This document shows positions 52,328 through 60,871 of a DNA stretch of 64,000 nt, one piece after another. Within the stretch, counting starts at the first letter, position 1; each line of letters begins with the position of its first letter. The notes under the pieces are model-generated. The model was given only the letters and a program-made list of their open reading frames with translations. It searched no databases and had not been told where the DNA came from. Where the stretch lies: NCBI GenBank assembly GCA_937991535.1, contig CALKHN010000008.1:52858-116857 (forward strand), given 5' to 3'. This stretch comes from an uncultured Sphingobacteriales bacterium (GTDB taxonomy: Bacteria > Bacteroidota > Bacteroidia > Chitinophagales > Chitinophagaceae). The position numbers were made by a program, and so were the translations under genes.

Positions 52328-52786
52328 ATGACAGTAAAAAAGTGGTTATATGAGTGTATTTGTTTCGTTTTGCTCCTGAATTTCTTTTATGAAGGCATTC
52401 AAAAGCTGGCGTATTCAGAAGTGTACAGTTTTTGGATAAGCCATGCTCCTATAATAAAAAAATCCGGAGCAGCGCTTCAATATGCTGTACCTATCGTTGA
52501 AATGGCTATAGCTGCTTTGCTGTTAATACCCCGTTACAGAAGCATCGCATTCATAGCGGTGATAATCGCAGAAACCGGGTTCATTTTTTGGGTGATGGGT
52601 GTTTATTTATTTACCGGCTACCTGTTCTGGCCCTATCATGCTTTATGGGATAATCCGACCTGGATGCAAAAAATGGTCTTTAGTTTGATGCTGGCATGGC
52701 TGGCCTTTGCCGCAATATTCTATACTGGAAAAAAAGAAACTGAACATAAAAAACTATTGCGCAATACATCCGCGAATGTTAACTAA
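52328..52786 (+). CDS. MauE/DoxX-like four-helix membrane protein
   Basis: A 152-residue protein with four transmembrane segments (for example YECICFVLLLNFFYEGIQKL, YAVPIVEMAIAALLLIP, IAFIAVIIAETGFIFWV, MVFSLMLAWLAFAAIFY). Topology and the FFYEGIQKL start match MauE/DoxX proteins, which assist disulphide or redox processes or act as quinone-linked membrane subunits. No CXXC motif is present. It precedes a small exported protein and lies between regulatory and SusCD genes. Confidence 0.7.
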   Translation: MTVKKWLYECICFVLLLNFFYEGIQKLAYSEVYSFWISHAPIIKKSGAALQYAVPIVEMAIAALLLIPRYRSIAFIAVIIAETGFIFWVMGVYLFTGYLFWPYHALWDNPTWMQKMVFSLMLAWLAFAAIFYTGKKETEHKKLLRNTSANVN

Positions 52787-52852
52787 GGCGGAAAGGGGAA
52801 CCGAAAACCTTTAACAGAGTAGGGATTTTTTAAACCATTTAAATTTTATTTT

Positions 52853-53119
52853 ATGAACAGATTAAAACTGATCGTTCTGTCATCAGCCTTATCGCTGATC
52901 ACTATTGGGGTGTTCGCAGGAAGAGCCAAATTTGTAAATTCAACGATCTATGCCTGGGATGGCACAAATTTGCATCAATTAACTGGTAGTGCACCACTTG
53001 TTGATCTTATGACAGGAGGTACAAACCAGATTATTACAGCCACAGGAGCAAGCGGTACTTACACGCTCTATTCCGACGCATCCCATACGACACCGATCCG
53101 GTCAGCGAATGGGTTCTAA
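52853..53119 (+). CDS. Small exported protein of unknown function, 88 residues
   Basis: The N-terminus (LKLIVLSSALSLITIGVFAG) is a signal peptide, cut after about residue 22. The mature 65 residues are Gly/Thr/Ser-rich without Cys and without a recognised domain (FVNSTIYAWDGTNLHQLTGS, ITATGASGTYTLY). Short exported proteins of this kind often follow a MauE-like gene in Bacteroidota. Function unknown. Confidence 0.6.
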   Translation: MNRLKLIVLSSALSLITIGVFAGRAKFVNSTIYAWDGTNLHQLTGSAPLVDLMTGGTNQIITATGASGTYTLYSDASHTTPIRSANGF

Positions 53120-53214
53120 ATTTATGAAGCCGGCAGCATAATTTGTGAATTATGGTTTTAGCATTTGAAGATTCAATTTATGTTGTCGGCCTTTTCTATC
53201 TTTATAGAAATTAT

Positions 53215-54687
53215 TCAATACCCTGGATTTTGAGAAAGATTCGGGTCTGTTTTTATATCATTTAATGGAATGGGATACAATACTGCATAACTATTCCAGT
53301 TTGATTTGATCGGGGACAATACGGCATTAGCTTTCTCCATTCGTTTTAAATCCAACCAACGATGTCCCCACTCAGCGAAAAGCTCAATTTTTCTTTCTTG
53401 TTCAACAGCAGAAAGTACTTGTTCTTTGGTGAGAGTAAACGGCAAATCGGGTAAGCCTGCTCTATTCCGTATTTCATTTAAGTCTGCAATTGCCTCATTT
53501 AAGAGATTTTGATTGGCTTTTGCTTCTGCCCTAATTAAATAAACTTCGGCTAAGCGAAGTACGATATAATACTCTTTGTACGGGTTGTTAGGCGCTGCTT
53601 GCGACGAGCCCTCCTTATACTTTTTGGGGTAGAAATATTTCATTCCGTTATAAACTACACTATCTATCCAAAAATATTTTCTTAAGTCGTCAGGTTCAAA
53701 AGAATTTAATAACGCACTATTCAAATAGCAAAAAGGGTTTGCGGTTATTGATCTCGGTATTAGTAAATATCCTTCCGGAGTGGCATTATATGTATTGGTT
53801 GAATTGCTCTGCTTTAATTGCCAGATAGCTTCTTTACTGTTATATAAGAACGTATTACCTATGTTGGTTTCTAAGTTAAATCTATTTGTTTCATTTATTA
53901 TTTTTGAAGCATTTTCATCTGCGCTGCTCCAATTTTTTAAATAGAGATATGTTCTTGCTAATAAAGCATCTGCCGCCCATTTTGTAGGAATTATTCTTTC
54001 ATTGCTTCCCACTAAAAAATCTGACGATAATAAATTGCTTGCATCTTTTAAATCTGAGATGATTGATTTATATACTTCTGAAGTTGATGATCGCGACAAC
54101 AGGCTTGTGCTGTGCCAATTTAAAGAAGTGACTAATGGTATATCTCCGAACAAATTAGTCAGATAAAAATTGCAAAAAGCTCTTATAAATTTTGCTTCAC
54201 CAAGTAATTCTTTTTTTAAAGAATCATTAACTAAGGTTGAGTTATTTATCTGATCAATTATTGCATTAGCATTATAGATTGCTGAATAGGCATTTTTCCA
54301 GAAGTTATTATACACCATATTATTTGTGGAAAGCAATTTGTTGCTCATAAACTGGGCATATAATGAAGTGGCAGTTTGGTCAAAAGGGAGTAGTTCATCA
54401 GAACTCATGCCGCACAAAACGGTCATAGAAGAACTTGCAAAACCTGAGCTTGAGTTTATTGCACCTGTGTTTATTAGGTTGTAGTATAAGTTTGCAGTAG
54501 CTGCAGTAGCCTGATCATTTGTGCTAAAGACTTGTGCTGTAGTAATCGATCCGACTGGCGGTTTTATTTCAACTATTTTTTTGCAAGAAAAAACAGATAA
54601 GAATACTAAAAAAGACAGGCTAAATATTATAGCCTTATAGATATCAAAAGACGTCCTTGTTGTGCTAATTTTCGAATCAGATGGCAT
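53215..54687 (-). CDS. SusD/RagB family nutrient-binding lipoprotein
   Basis: A 490-residue cell-surface lipoprotein that captures a glycan or other nutrient for its SusC partner. The lipobox is FLSVFSC. The SusD N-terminal domain (PPVGSITTAQVFSTNDQATA, MSSDELLPFDQ) and C-terminal domain (RLAEVYLIRAEAKA, LNEIRNRAGLP, ELFAEWGHRWLDLKR) are complete. A start at 54720 adds 11 residues and is equally possible. SusC lies immediately upstream on the same strand. Substrate not known. Confidence 0.93.
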   Translation of the reverse strand: MPSDSKISTTRTSFDIYKAIIFSLSFLVFLSVFSCKKIVEIKPPVGSITTAQVFSTNDQATAATANLYYNLINTGAINSSSGFASSSMTVLCGMSSDELLPFDQTATSLYAQFMSNKLLSTNNMVYNNFWKNAYSAIYNANAIIDQINNSTLVNDSLKKELLGEAKFIRAFCNFYLTNLFGDIPLVTSLNWHSTSLLSRSSTSEVYKSIISDLKDASNLLSSDFLVGSNERIIPTKWAADALLARTYLYLKNWSSADENASKIINETNRFNLETNIGNTFLYNSKEAIWQLKQSNSTNTYNATPEGYLLIPRSITANPFCYLNSALLNSFEPDDLRKYFWIDSVVYNGMKYFYPKKYKEGSSQAAPNNPYKEYYIVLRLAEVYLIRAEAKANQNLLNEAIADLNEIRNRAGLPDLPFTLTKEQVLSAVEQERKIELFAEWGHRWLDLKRMEKANAVLSPIKSNWNSYAVLYPIPLNDIKTDPNLSQNPGY

Positions 54688-54733
54688 GATATGGAAGTTG
54701 TATTTATTGAAGTGCTGCATACAGGTAAATATT

Positions 54734-57700
54734 TTAAAGGTTACAGGAAACTCCTGCTGTAATAATTCTTGGTAAAGGAATTACCGTAAAATTCTGGATT
54801 TCGGGGTCTAAGCCATTGTAATTGCTTATTATAAAAAGATTATTGCCCTGCAGGAATATCTTCAAATTTGACAGTCTTGCTTTTTTCAGAATTTTTTTTG
54901 GAAAATAATATGCAAGGGAGAGGTTTTGAAGACGTGTGAACGAAGCATTTGTATAAGCAGCGTCTGAGAATAGTTGATAATTTATGAAAGAGTTATTTGC
55001 ATATGGATTTGTGGTAAAAAACGAAATACCAGTTATATCATTTGGCTTTTGCCATCTTTTTAGAACTGAAATAGGTTGGTTTGAATTATCGCCTGGTGCG
55101 TTTAGTGCGCTTATAGCATTTAAGCCTATCTGTTTTTTAAAATAAAAAAATACTGAAAGCTCCCAATTCTTAAATTTAATTGTATTGGTGAATCCCCCTT
55201 GATACTTTGGACTTAAATCATATGGATACTGATCGTCTGACATTCTACCGCTGTTATCAATAGTTATTTGACCATCTTTATTCTTGTCTTCAAACATATA
55301 TAGCCCAGTTTGTGAGTCAACCCCTAAGTAATGTAGTGACTTTCGAATGTTTAATGATTTGCCTATTACGTACATACTCATATAGGGGGATTGATCGAAA
55401 TTGGGATAAGAAAGAAGCTTATTCCGGTTGATGCCGATGTTAAAATTTGTTGACCATGTGAAGGTCTTATTTTCAATTACTTTTCCATTTAATACAAATT
55501 CTAATCCTGTATTTTGAACATTTGCCGGGCTATTTGAGACTACTATTGGAAACCCTGTCAAAATTGGGGTAGGGAAAGGGACTAATTGGTTGTTACATCT
55601 ATTCCTGTACCAGGAGACATCAAATGTAATTTTGTCGTTTAGAAATCCTAAGAGCAAACTGATCTCCAACTTTCTGTTGACTTCCCAATGTAAAAGTGAA
55701 TCGTTATGACCAATAGGATTTAAAGGCAGTATATTATTATAAGTATAACGCTGATACGCCCAACGGCTCAGATATTGATAATCTGCAATTTGATCGCCAC
55801 CGGTGCTTCCATAACTGACTTTCAGTTTTCCTATGCTTAGAAACCTCAGGTTTTGTTTCAACCAATTCTCTTCACTGAATAACCAGGCGGCCCCTATTGA
55901 TCCAAAATTTCCGAATTGACGACCTGGGCCGAATTTTGATGATCCATCTCTCCGGAAGTTTGCATTAAGAATGTACTCATTTTTTAAGGTATAGTTAAGT
56001 CTTGCGAATACTGCACCATATTTATATTCTCCTTCGCTATTGCTCGCAGATCGAACGGGAGCATTAGTAACTGATGTGAGTAGCGCATCATTTGTAAACC
56101 CTTCTCCATACAAACTGGCTGAACTTGTTTTATTCACTTGAAAAGATCCTCCAATCATTGAAGATAATTTTCCCTTTCCTACAAATGTTTCATATTCAAC
56201 CTGTGGCTCAATTATTAGATTAGTTACAAATGAATATCCAATTGAAGAACTTCCCTTGGGATTGTAGGTAGGATTTTGAGAAGAAATTGGAATTATATAA
56301 GATTGCTCTGTTTGAATATTATTATAGCCAATATTTGTTTTAAGTTTTAATCCTTTTACAATTTCAAGCCCTGCTGTTAAACTGCTATTGAGAAATTTGG
56401 TGGAGAAGCTATAAGGCTGTTTAAGGTTGCTAAATGGGTAAGAATAATCTAAAGGAGCCCATCCGGAGAAATTCAGGTTCCCGTTATTGTCGAAGACACT
56501 TGGAGCATTAGGAGGCAGGTTTATGGCTCCGGGAATAAATATCATGTTACTTGAAACCACTGAGTAACTTCCAGAAAAGCCAATATCGAACTTTTGATTG
56601 AGTGTTTTATGATTTAAGTTAACTGCAGTTGAAAATCTCTTATTTGCTCCGCTTGCAGTTAAAATTTCTTTTTGGATTTTATACCCAGAAGTTATTCTGA
56701 ATGTTGTACGGGAATCTCCACCAGCTAATCCTATTTGAGCATCTGTTACTTTTCCGATACCACCCCATAAGTATTTTTGCCAATTAGTATAGCGTGTCGT
56801 ATCCCATATTGTCAAATCCGGAGCATTGTTTACATCAGCATCTAACCCGTCGTTAAACAGAGCTTCTTTGCGCATTAAAATGTACTGTTGTGTATTAAGC
56901 ATATTATAATATCTAGGCGTCTCACTGATACCTGTGTTAATATTTATCTCAAATTTTGTTTTTCCTGATCGTCCTTTTTTTGTTGTAATTAATACAACAC
57001 CATTACTTGCGCGAGATCCATATATGGCAGTGGCGTCGGCATCTTTGAGGACTTCAATGCTTTCGATATCGGATGGATTAATACTAAAGAAGGGGCTTTG
57101 ACCTTTAGCCGGACTTAAAATTCCTGTTTGAATCACTCCTTGTGAACCGTATAAATAGTTGTCATTACCTTGCAAATCTAGGATAGTAACAGGTACACCG
57201 TCTACAATATATAAAGGATCAGACGGCACATTGGGATTAATTGTGTTTCTTCCCCTAACTTCAACTTTTAGTGTGCCACTTGCAAATCCACTTACATTTG
57301 TTACTATTACACCGGCCACTTGGCCTTTCAGCGCTTCGATTGGATTCATAACTGGCTGCCTGCCTATATCTTCACTTGTAATTTTTCCAATATTTCCTGT
57401 TGATAGTCTCTTGCTTGTTGTTCCATATCCCTGCACAACCACCTTGTCTAATTCGTTTTCTGCCTGCTTTAGCACAATGTTAAAAACAGATTGATCCTTT
57501 ACAGCTATAGCCTGGCTGCTGTAGCCTACAAAGCTGATCTGCAGAATGTCGTTAGGCCTTACATTTTTCAGAAGGAACTGTCCCCGGGCATTGGTAATGG
57601 TTCCCCTGCCATTTTTAATTGAAACATTAGCGTTGGCGAGCGGTTCACCCCTGTGGTTTATGACAGTTCCCGATACGGTTTTTACAGTTGGGGTAATTTG

Positions 57701-57763
57701 TTGGGCAAAAGTGCTGAATGTGCACAAAAGGGGTATCCACAAGCAATAGTTGAGTATTTTCAT
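54734..57763 (-). CDS. SusC/RagA family TonB-linked outer membrane protein
   Basis: A 1009-residue outer-membrane importer. Signal peptide ends TFAQQ (about 22). It is followed by a carboxypeptidase-regulatory-like domain (about 30-110: VSGTVINHRGEPLANANVSI, SFVGYSSQ), the plug with DKVVVQGYGTTSK, SIEVLKDADATAIYGSRASN and GVVLITTKKGR, and a 22-strand barrel. It pairs with SusD. I chose ATG 57763 (MKILNYCLWIPLLCTF); a longer reading from 57862 adds an implausible leader. Confidence 0.93.
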   Translation of the reverse strand: MKILNYCLWIPLLCTFSTFAQQITPTVKTVSGTVINHRGEPLANANVSIKNGRGTITNARGQFLLKNVRPNDILQISFVGYSSQAIAVKDQSVFNIVLKQAENELDKVVVQGYGTTSKRLSTGNIGKITSEDIGRQPVMNPIEALKGQVAGVIVTNVSGFASGTLKVEVRGRNTINPNVPSDPLYIVDGVPVTILDLQGNDNYLYGSQGVIQTGILSPAKGQSPFFSINPSDIESIEVLKDADATAIYGSRASNGVVLITTKKGRSGKTKFEININTGISETPRYYNMLNTQQYILMRKEALFNDGLDADVNNAPDLTIWDTTRYTNWQKYLWGGIGKVTDAQIGLAGGDSRTTFRITSGYKIQKEILTASGANKRFSTAVNLNHKTLNQKFDIGFSGSYSVVSSNMIFIPGAINLPPNAPSVFDNNGNLNFSGWAPLDYSYPFSNLKQPYSFSTKFLNSSLTAGLEIVKGLKLKTNIGYNNIQTEQSYIIPISSQNPTYNPKGSSSIGYSFVTNLIIEPQVEYETFVGKGKLSSMIGGSFQVNKTSSASLYGEGFTNDALLTSVTNAPVRSASNSEGEYKYGAVFARLNYTLKNEYILNANFRRDGSSKFGPGRQFGNFGSIGAAWLFSEENWLKQNLRFLSIGKLKVSYGSTGGDQIADYQYLSRWAYQRYTYNNILPLNPIGHNDSLLHWEVNRKLEISLLLGFLNDKITFDVSWYRNRCNNQLVPFPTPILTGFPIVVSNSPANVQNTGLEFVLNGKVIENKTFTWSTNFNIGINRNKLLSYPNFDQSPYMSMYVIGKSLNIRKSLHYLGVDSQTGLYMFEDKNKDGQITIDNSGRMSDDQYPYDLSPKYQGGFTNTIKFKNWELSVFFYFKKQIGLNAISALNAPGDNSNQPISVLKRWQKPNDITGISFFTTNPYANNSFINYQLFSDAAYTNASFTRLQNLSLAYYFPKKILKKARLSNLKIFLQGNNLFIISNYNGLDPEIQNFTVIPLPRIITAGVSCNL

Positions 57764-57863
57764 TGCAGTAGTTGGGTTAATGAAGAAATTGGTTGAACAG
57801 TAAAATACCGGCCGGCAAAAGGCTGCCATGAGAAAACAGCCCCGCCGCCGGTTAATGGGCAAC

Positions 57864-58149
57864 AGGCTTGTTACACCGGGTTCTTGGGCTTACAGGCAAA
57901 TAGCAGGATATAGGAATGATAAAAAGCGGGCAAACGTACAGGCGGGCAGACTGCACCATTATTTGTATATGGCGCAGGAAATAAAAATGCTATAGCAGCT
58001 ATGCGGCGCACGAGGGTTTTAATGCCCTGGGAAGCATTAAAAATACATGCAGCTTTGGTAACGCAGTTCTCCATCCGTGTAAATGTTGGATGAGCCCGGC
58101 TGATCGCCCTGGCTTCTTAATCTGCTGGTATATGAGATTCCGGCAAATA
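57864..58149. other. Intergenic region upstream of SusC
   Basis: About 290 bases containing the SusC promoter region, which I cannot pin down, and no supported gene. Confidence 0.4.
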
Positions 58150-58325
58150 AAAAGCGCGGGACTCAACTTATCGCTTTGAGGCCCTCGGAGAACCCAACCA
58201 CAAATAAGCAGGTACCCACGCCTAGGACGTGGGCATTACACTTATCATCCCGTGGTTGTTTGAAATTTCCGAGGTTTCAAAGCGAGACTCAAAGCGAATG
58301 CTTCAATATATTTTTATGAAGTCTT
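58150..58325 (-). ncRNA. Candidate rod-shaped structured RNA
   Basis: A long interrupted hairpin: TCGCTTTGA (58171-58179) pairs with TCAAAGCGA (58277-58285); CCTCGG with CCGAGG (58269-58274); CAACCAC with GTGGTTG (58252-58258); ATAAG with CTTAT (58241-58245); and CCCACG with CGTGGG around the tip. Internal loops separate the helices. Read on the minus strand, the structure ends AAAGCG-loop-CGCTTTTTATTT, like a terminator, and a TATTTTTG box (about 58335-58328) could be its -7 element. Strand is therefore a guess. It might be a 6S-like RNA or a large inverted repeat. Confidence 0.4.
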
Positions 58326-58336
58326 CGCAAAAATAA

Positions 58337-58386
58337 TTACCGGTAAGCAAGATAATAAAAACATTTTATATTACGGTATACCGTAA
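58337..58386. promoter_or_regulatory. Two palindromic sites upstream of the XRE-type gene
   Basis: TTACCGGTAA (58337-58346) and TTACGGTATACCGTAA (58371-58386, 16-bp perfect palindrome). They share a TTACnGTA core and lie 34-83 bases before the regulator, as expected for autoregulatory operators. Confidence 0.5.
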
Positions 58387-58419
58387 GGAAAAAAATATTT
58401 TTTTCCTGTTGATTACAGC

Positions 58420-58773
58420 ATGGGAAAAAATGACGGAAATGATTTTACCAGATTTAAGGTGGCCTACGCGCTGAATAAACTGCTGCAAAAAAATAAGAGG
58501 ACGTATGAGCGTAACAGGAAACTGGGAATTGAAGATATGCTTTTGGATCACAGCTTCGACCGGATAGCTTCGAGAACAGGATTGAGAATAGCCACCATTT
58601 CCGAAATTTTCAACGGGAAAGTAGATCCAAAATTTTCTACCGTCAGTTTAATACTTCAGTCTCTCGGGGTCAATTATTCCGGCTTTGGTAAGTTAATGGA
58701 TAGTGTAAGCGAAGCCGAAGCCAAAGCATATATGGATACCAAACCGCTGTCAAAGAAAATAAAGACCAGGTAA
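58420..58773 (+). CDS. XRE-type helix-turn-helix DNA-binding protein
   Basis: A 117-residue protein. A helix-turn-helix lies at about 45-90 (DRIASRTGLRIATISEIFNG, PKFSTVSLILQSLGVNYSGF), of the Cro/C1 type. The N-terminal 40 residues form an extra Lys-rich helix. It is probably a repressor acting on the palindromes just upstream. Alone, no partner gene. Confidence 0.7.
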   Translation: MGKNDGNDFTRFKVAYALNKLLQKNKRTYERNRKLGIEDMLLDHSFDRIASRTGLRIATISEIFNGKVDPKFSTVSLILQSLGVNYSGFGKLMDSVSEAEAKAYMDTKPLSKKIKTR

Positions 58774-59091
58774 AATAACATAGTCTAAGTAATTTTCCGC
58801 ATGCGTAGTAACGATTATTACAGCGTGGCAACTGCTGTCATGACAAAACAATAGTATAAGGTTCTATTGTATGAACGCCCGGATGGCCGTTACTTTGTGT
58901 AACAAATCCAATAAATCCTGGTTAATCCCAAAACCCTGAAAACACCGAAGCCTTAACCCAAACCGTACCCTGAAACCCCTGAACTACACCCTTAACCCAG
59001 GGAAATCCAATGCAATGTCCTAAAAACCAACAAAGACATTGATCAAAGCAACGGCAGCGCAACAACTGTTGTTGCTTTGTGCTTTTTTGCA

Positions 59092-59110
59092 GGTGGGTGA
59101 GACACCCACC
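59092..59110 (+). repeat. REP hairpin, fourth copy
   Basis: GGTGGGTG, loop AGA, CACCCACC, then AGTAGGGGAAAA. The stem is two base pairs shorter than the others because of one mismatch; the 3' flank is conserved. Confidence 0.75.
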
Positions 59111-59309
59111 AGTAGGGGAAAAAAGCATTCCATTCTGTACATGAATTCAGACACTTCCTTCGTCAGTGTGACAGGCTGCAAGTTGGCTGCAAGTTGTTTG
59201 ACCAGCCCTGGTTGCAGGCGCCTCGCAATGTTACCACTGTTGCCGCCGGCACTACGGAAACACTTACAGCAGCATGCAATGACACAACGACCAATTATAA
59301 TAAGCTGCA

Positions 59310-59356
59310 CACCCTGCACCCTGCACCCTGTAACCTGCAACCTGCAACCTGCAACC
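59310..59356. repeat. Tandem heptad array, CACCCTG to AACCTGC
   Basis: About six tandem heptads, e.g. CACCCTG, CACCCTG, TAACCTG, CAACCTG, CAACCTG. The array ends 1 base before the DUF1501 stop codon. It is the complement of the array at 28241-28274. Confidence 0.7.
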
Positions 59357-59357
59357 G

Positions 59358-60797
59358 CTACACTTTTATCAGCAAATCTTCTACTATTTTCCCTTCTCCA
59401 TCCGGAGTGGTATAAAAAGGTCTTTTTTCCACCTCGTAATTGGTATCGGGCGGAATGCCCAGGGCGTGGTAAATGGTTTGATGGATCTGGTCTATTTTTA
59501 CGGGATTCTCAATTGTTTTGCAGGGGCGTTCATCAGCGGTTTTGCCGTATACGAATCCTTTTTTAATACCGCCGCCAAACATCAGGATGGAACAACCATC
59601 TGTAAAATGGCGGTGCATGCCGTAAAATTTCATATCGTTCAAAATATCAGGTTGGTTCACCTGTTCCTTCACTTTTGCATCCGGCCGTCCTTCCACCATC
59701 ATATCCCTGCTGAACTCGCTGGCTACGATAATCATAGTGCGATCCAGGTGGCCGCTCTTATCTAAATCTTTTACCAGTTGCGCTATCGGTCCGTCTACCA
59801 TTTTTTTCATGCCCACCATACGCGTATGACCATTCTCGTGCGTATCAAATCCCATAAACGGCTCATATTCGGTGGTAACACTTATGAACCTTGCTCCCTG
59901 TTCGGTAAGCCGTTTTGCCAGCAAACAGCCCAATCCGAAACGGCCGGTATTGTACACATCGTACACTTCTTTGGGTTCCAGGCTCAGATCGAAAGCCTTT
60001 GCTTCCGGCGAATTGAGCAGCATATAGGCCTGCTCCATGGATCTTTTAAGCGATTCTTTCTGGTAGTCGCTTCCAAGGTCGCCGATTGCGCTTTTGCTTA
60101 TGAGATCGTTATACAACTGGTTGCGCCTTTCGAAACGTTTGGCGTCCATGCCTACAGGCGGACGAACGCTTTCAAGGCCCTGGCTGGGGTCGGGGATTAA
60201 AAACGGACCAAATTCATTGCCTAAAAATCCGGCAGTATGAAAAGCTTTCAACTCTTCTGATTCGCCAACAGTCATCCGTTGTCCAATATCAATAAAGGCC
60301 GGGATCACCTGGTTTTTGGGGCCCAGTTCTTTGGCGATCCATGCACCAATATGCGGCGCAGCAACCGTTTGTGGCGGCTCATAGCAGGTATGCCAGTGGT
60401 ACTGATGCCTGGAATGAAGAATATGCCCCATATCGGCGGCAACGTACGACCTGATCAGGGTGCCCTTATCCATTACACTGCCTATGGATTGCAGCCCATC
60501 GGAAAACTGAATGCCATCTAAAACAGTTGGTAAAGATTTGAATGTACTTAACACCCGGTTTCCTTCGAGCCCGTTTTCATAGGGCGTATACCGTTTGGGA
60601 TCAAAAGTTTCTGTATGCGCCATTCCACCGGCTAACCATAACAATATTACGGTATCGGCAGAAGTATCAGCAGCAATCTTTTTGCCTTTACCACATCCAC
60701 TCAGTAAACCCGCCACAGGTGCGCCCGCTGCCAAAGCCGCGAGTGTGGCTGCACTGGATTTTTTAATAAAATCTCTTCTGTTCCAATTGGCTTTCAT
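59358..60797 (-). CDS. DUF1501 family protein, exported
   Basis: A 479-residue protein with a twin-arginine-type signal (NRRDFIKKSSAATLAALAAG). It has the DUF1501 features ILLWLAGGMAHTETFDPK (sulfatase-like N-terminus), SDGLQSIGSVMDKGTLIRS and the MIIVASEFSRDMMVEG/RPDAK region. Relatives look like alkaline-phosphatase-superfamily enzymes of unknown substrate. The DUF1549/DUF1553-type gene lies directly upstream, and such pairs occur together in Planctomycetes and Bacteroidota. Confidence 0.83.
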   Translation of the reverse strand: MKANWNRRDFIKKSSAATLAALAAGAPVAGLLSGCGKGKKIAADTSADTVILLWLAGGMAHTETFDPKRYTPYENGLEGNRVLSTFKSLPTVLDGIQFSDGLQSIGSVMDKGTLIRSYVAADMGHILHSRHQYHWHTCYEPPQTVAAPHIGAWIAKELGPKNQVIPAFIDIGQRMTVGESEELKAFHTAGFLGNEFGPFLIPDPSQGLESVRPPVGMDAKRFERRNQLYNDLISKSAIGDLGSDYQKESLKRSMEQAYMLLNSPEAKAFDLSLEPKEVYDVYNTGRFGLGCLLAKRLTEQGARFISVTTEYEPFMGFDTHENGHTRMVGMKKMVDGPIAQLVKDLDKSGHLDRTMIIVASEFSRDMMVEGRPDAKVKEQVNQPDILNDMKFYGMHRHFTDGCSILMFGGGIKKGFVYGKTADERPCKTIENPVKIDQIHQTIYHALGIPPDTNYEVEKRPFYTTPDGEGKIVEDLLIKV

Positions 60798-60871
60798 GAT
60801 CTGCGTATTTGAAATGAACTACTAATATTGTTAAATAAATCGCGGTTTGCGTTCTCAAAAAATAATTTCTC

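Larger units (their letters stand above)
58774..59357. other. Non-coding region with REP hairpin and heptad array
   Basis: About 580 bases downstream of the XRE gene and the DUF1501 gene. It contains a REP hairpin (59092-59110) and the heptad repeat (59310-59356). Reading frames crossing it consist of repeat sequence. No gene supported. Confidence 0.55.
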
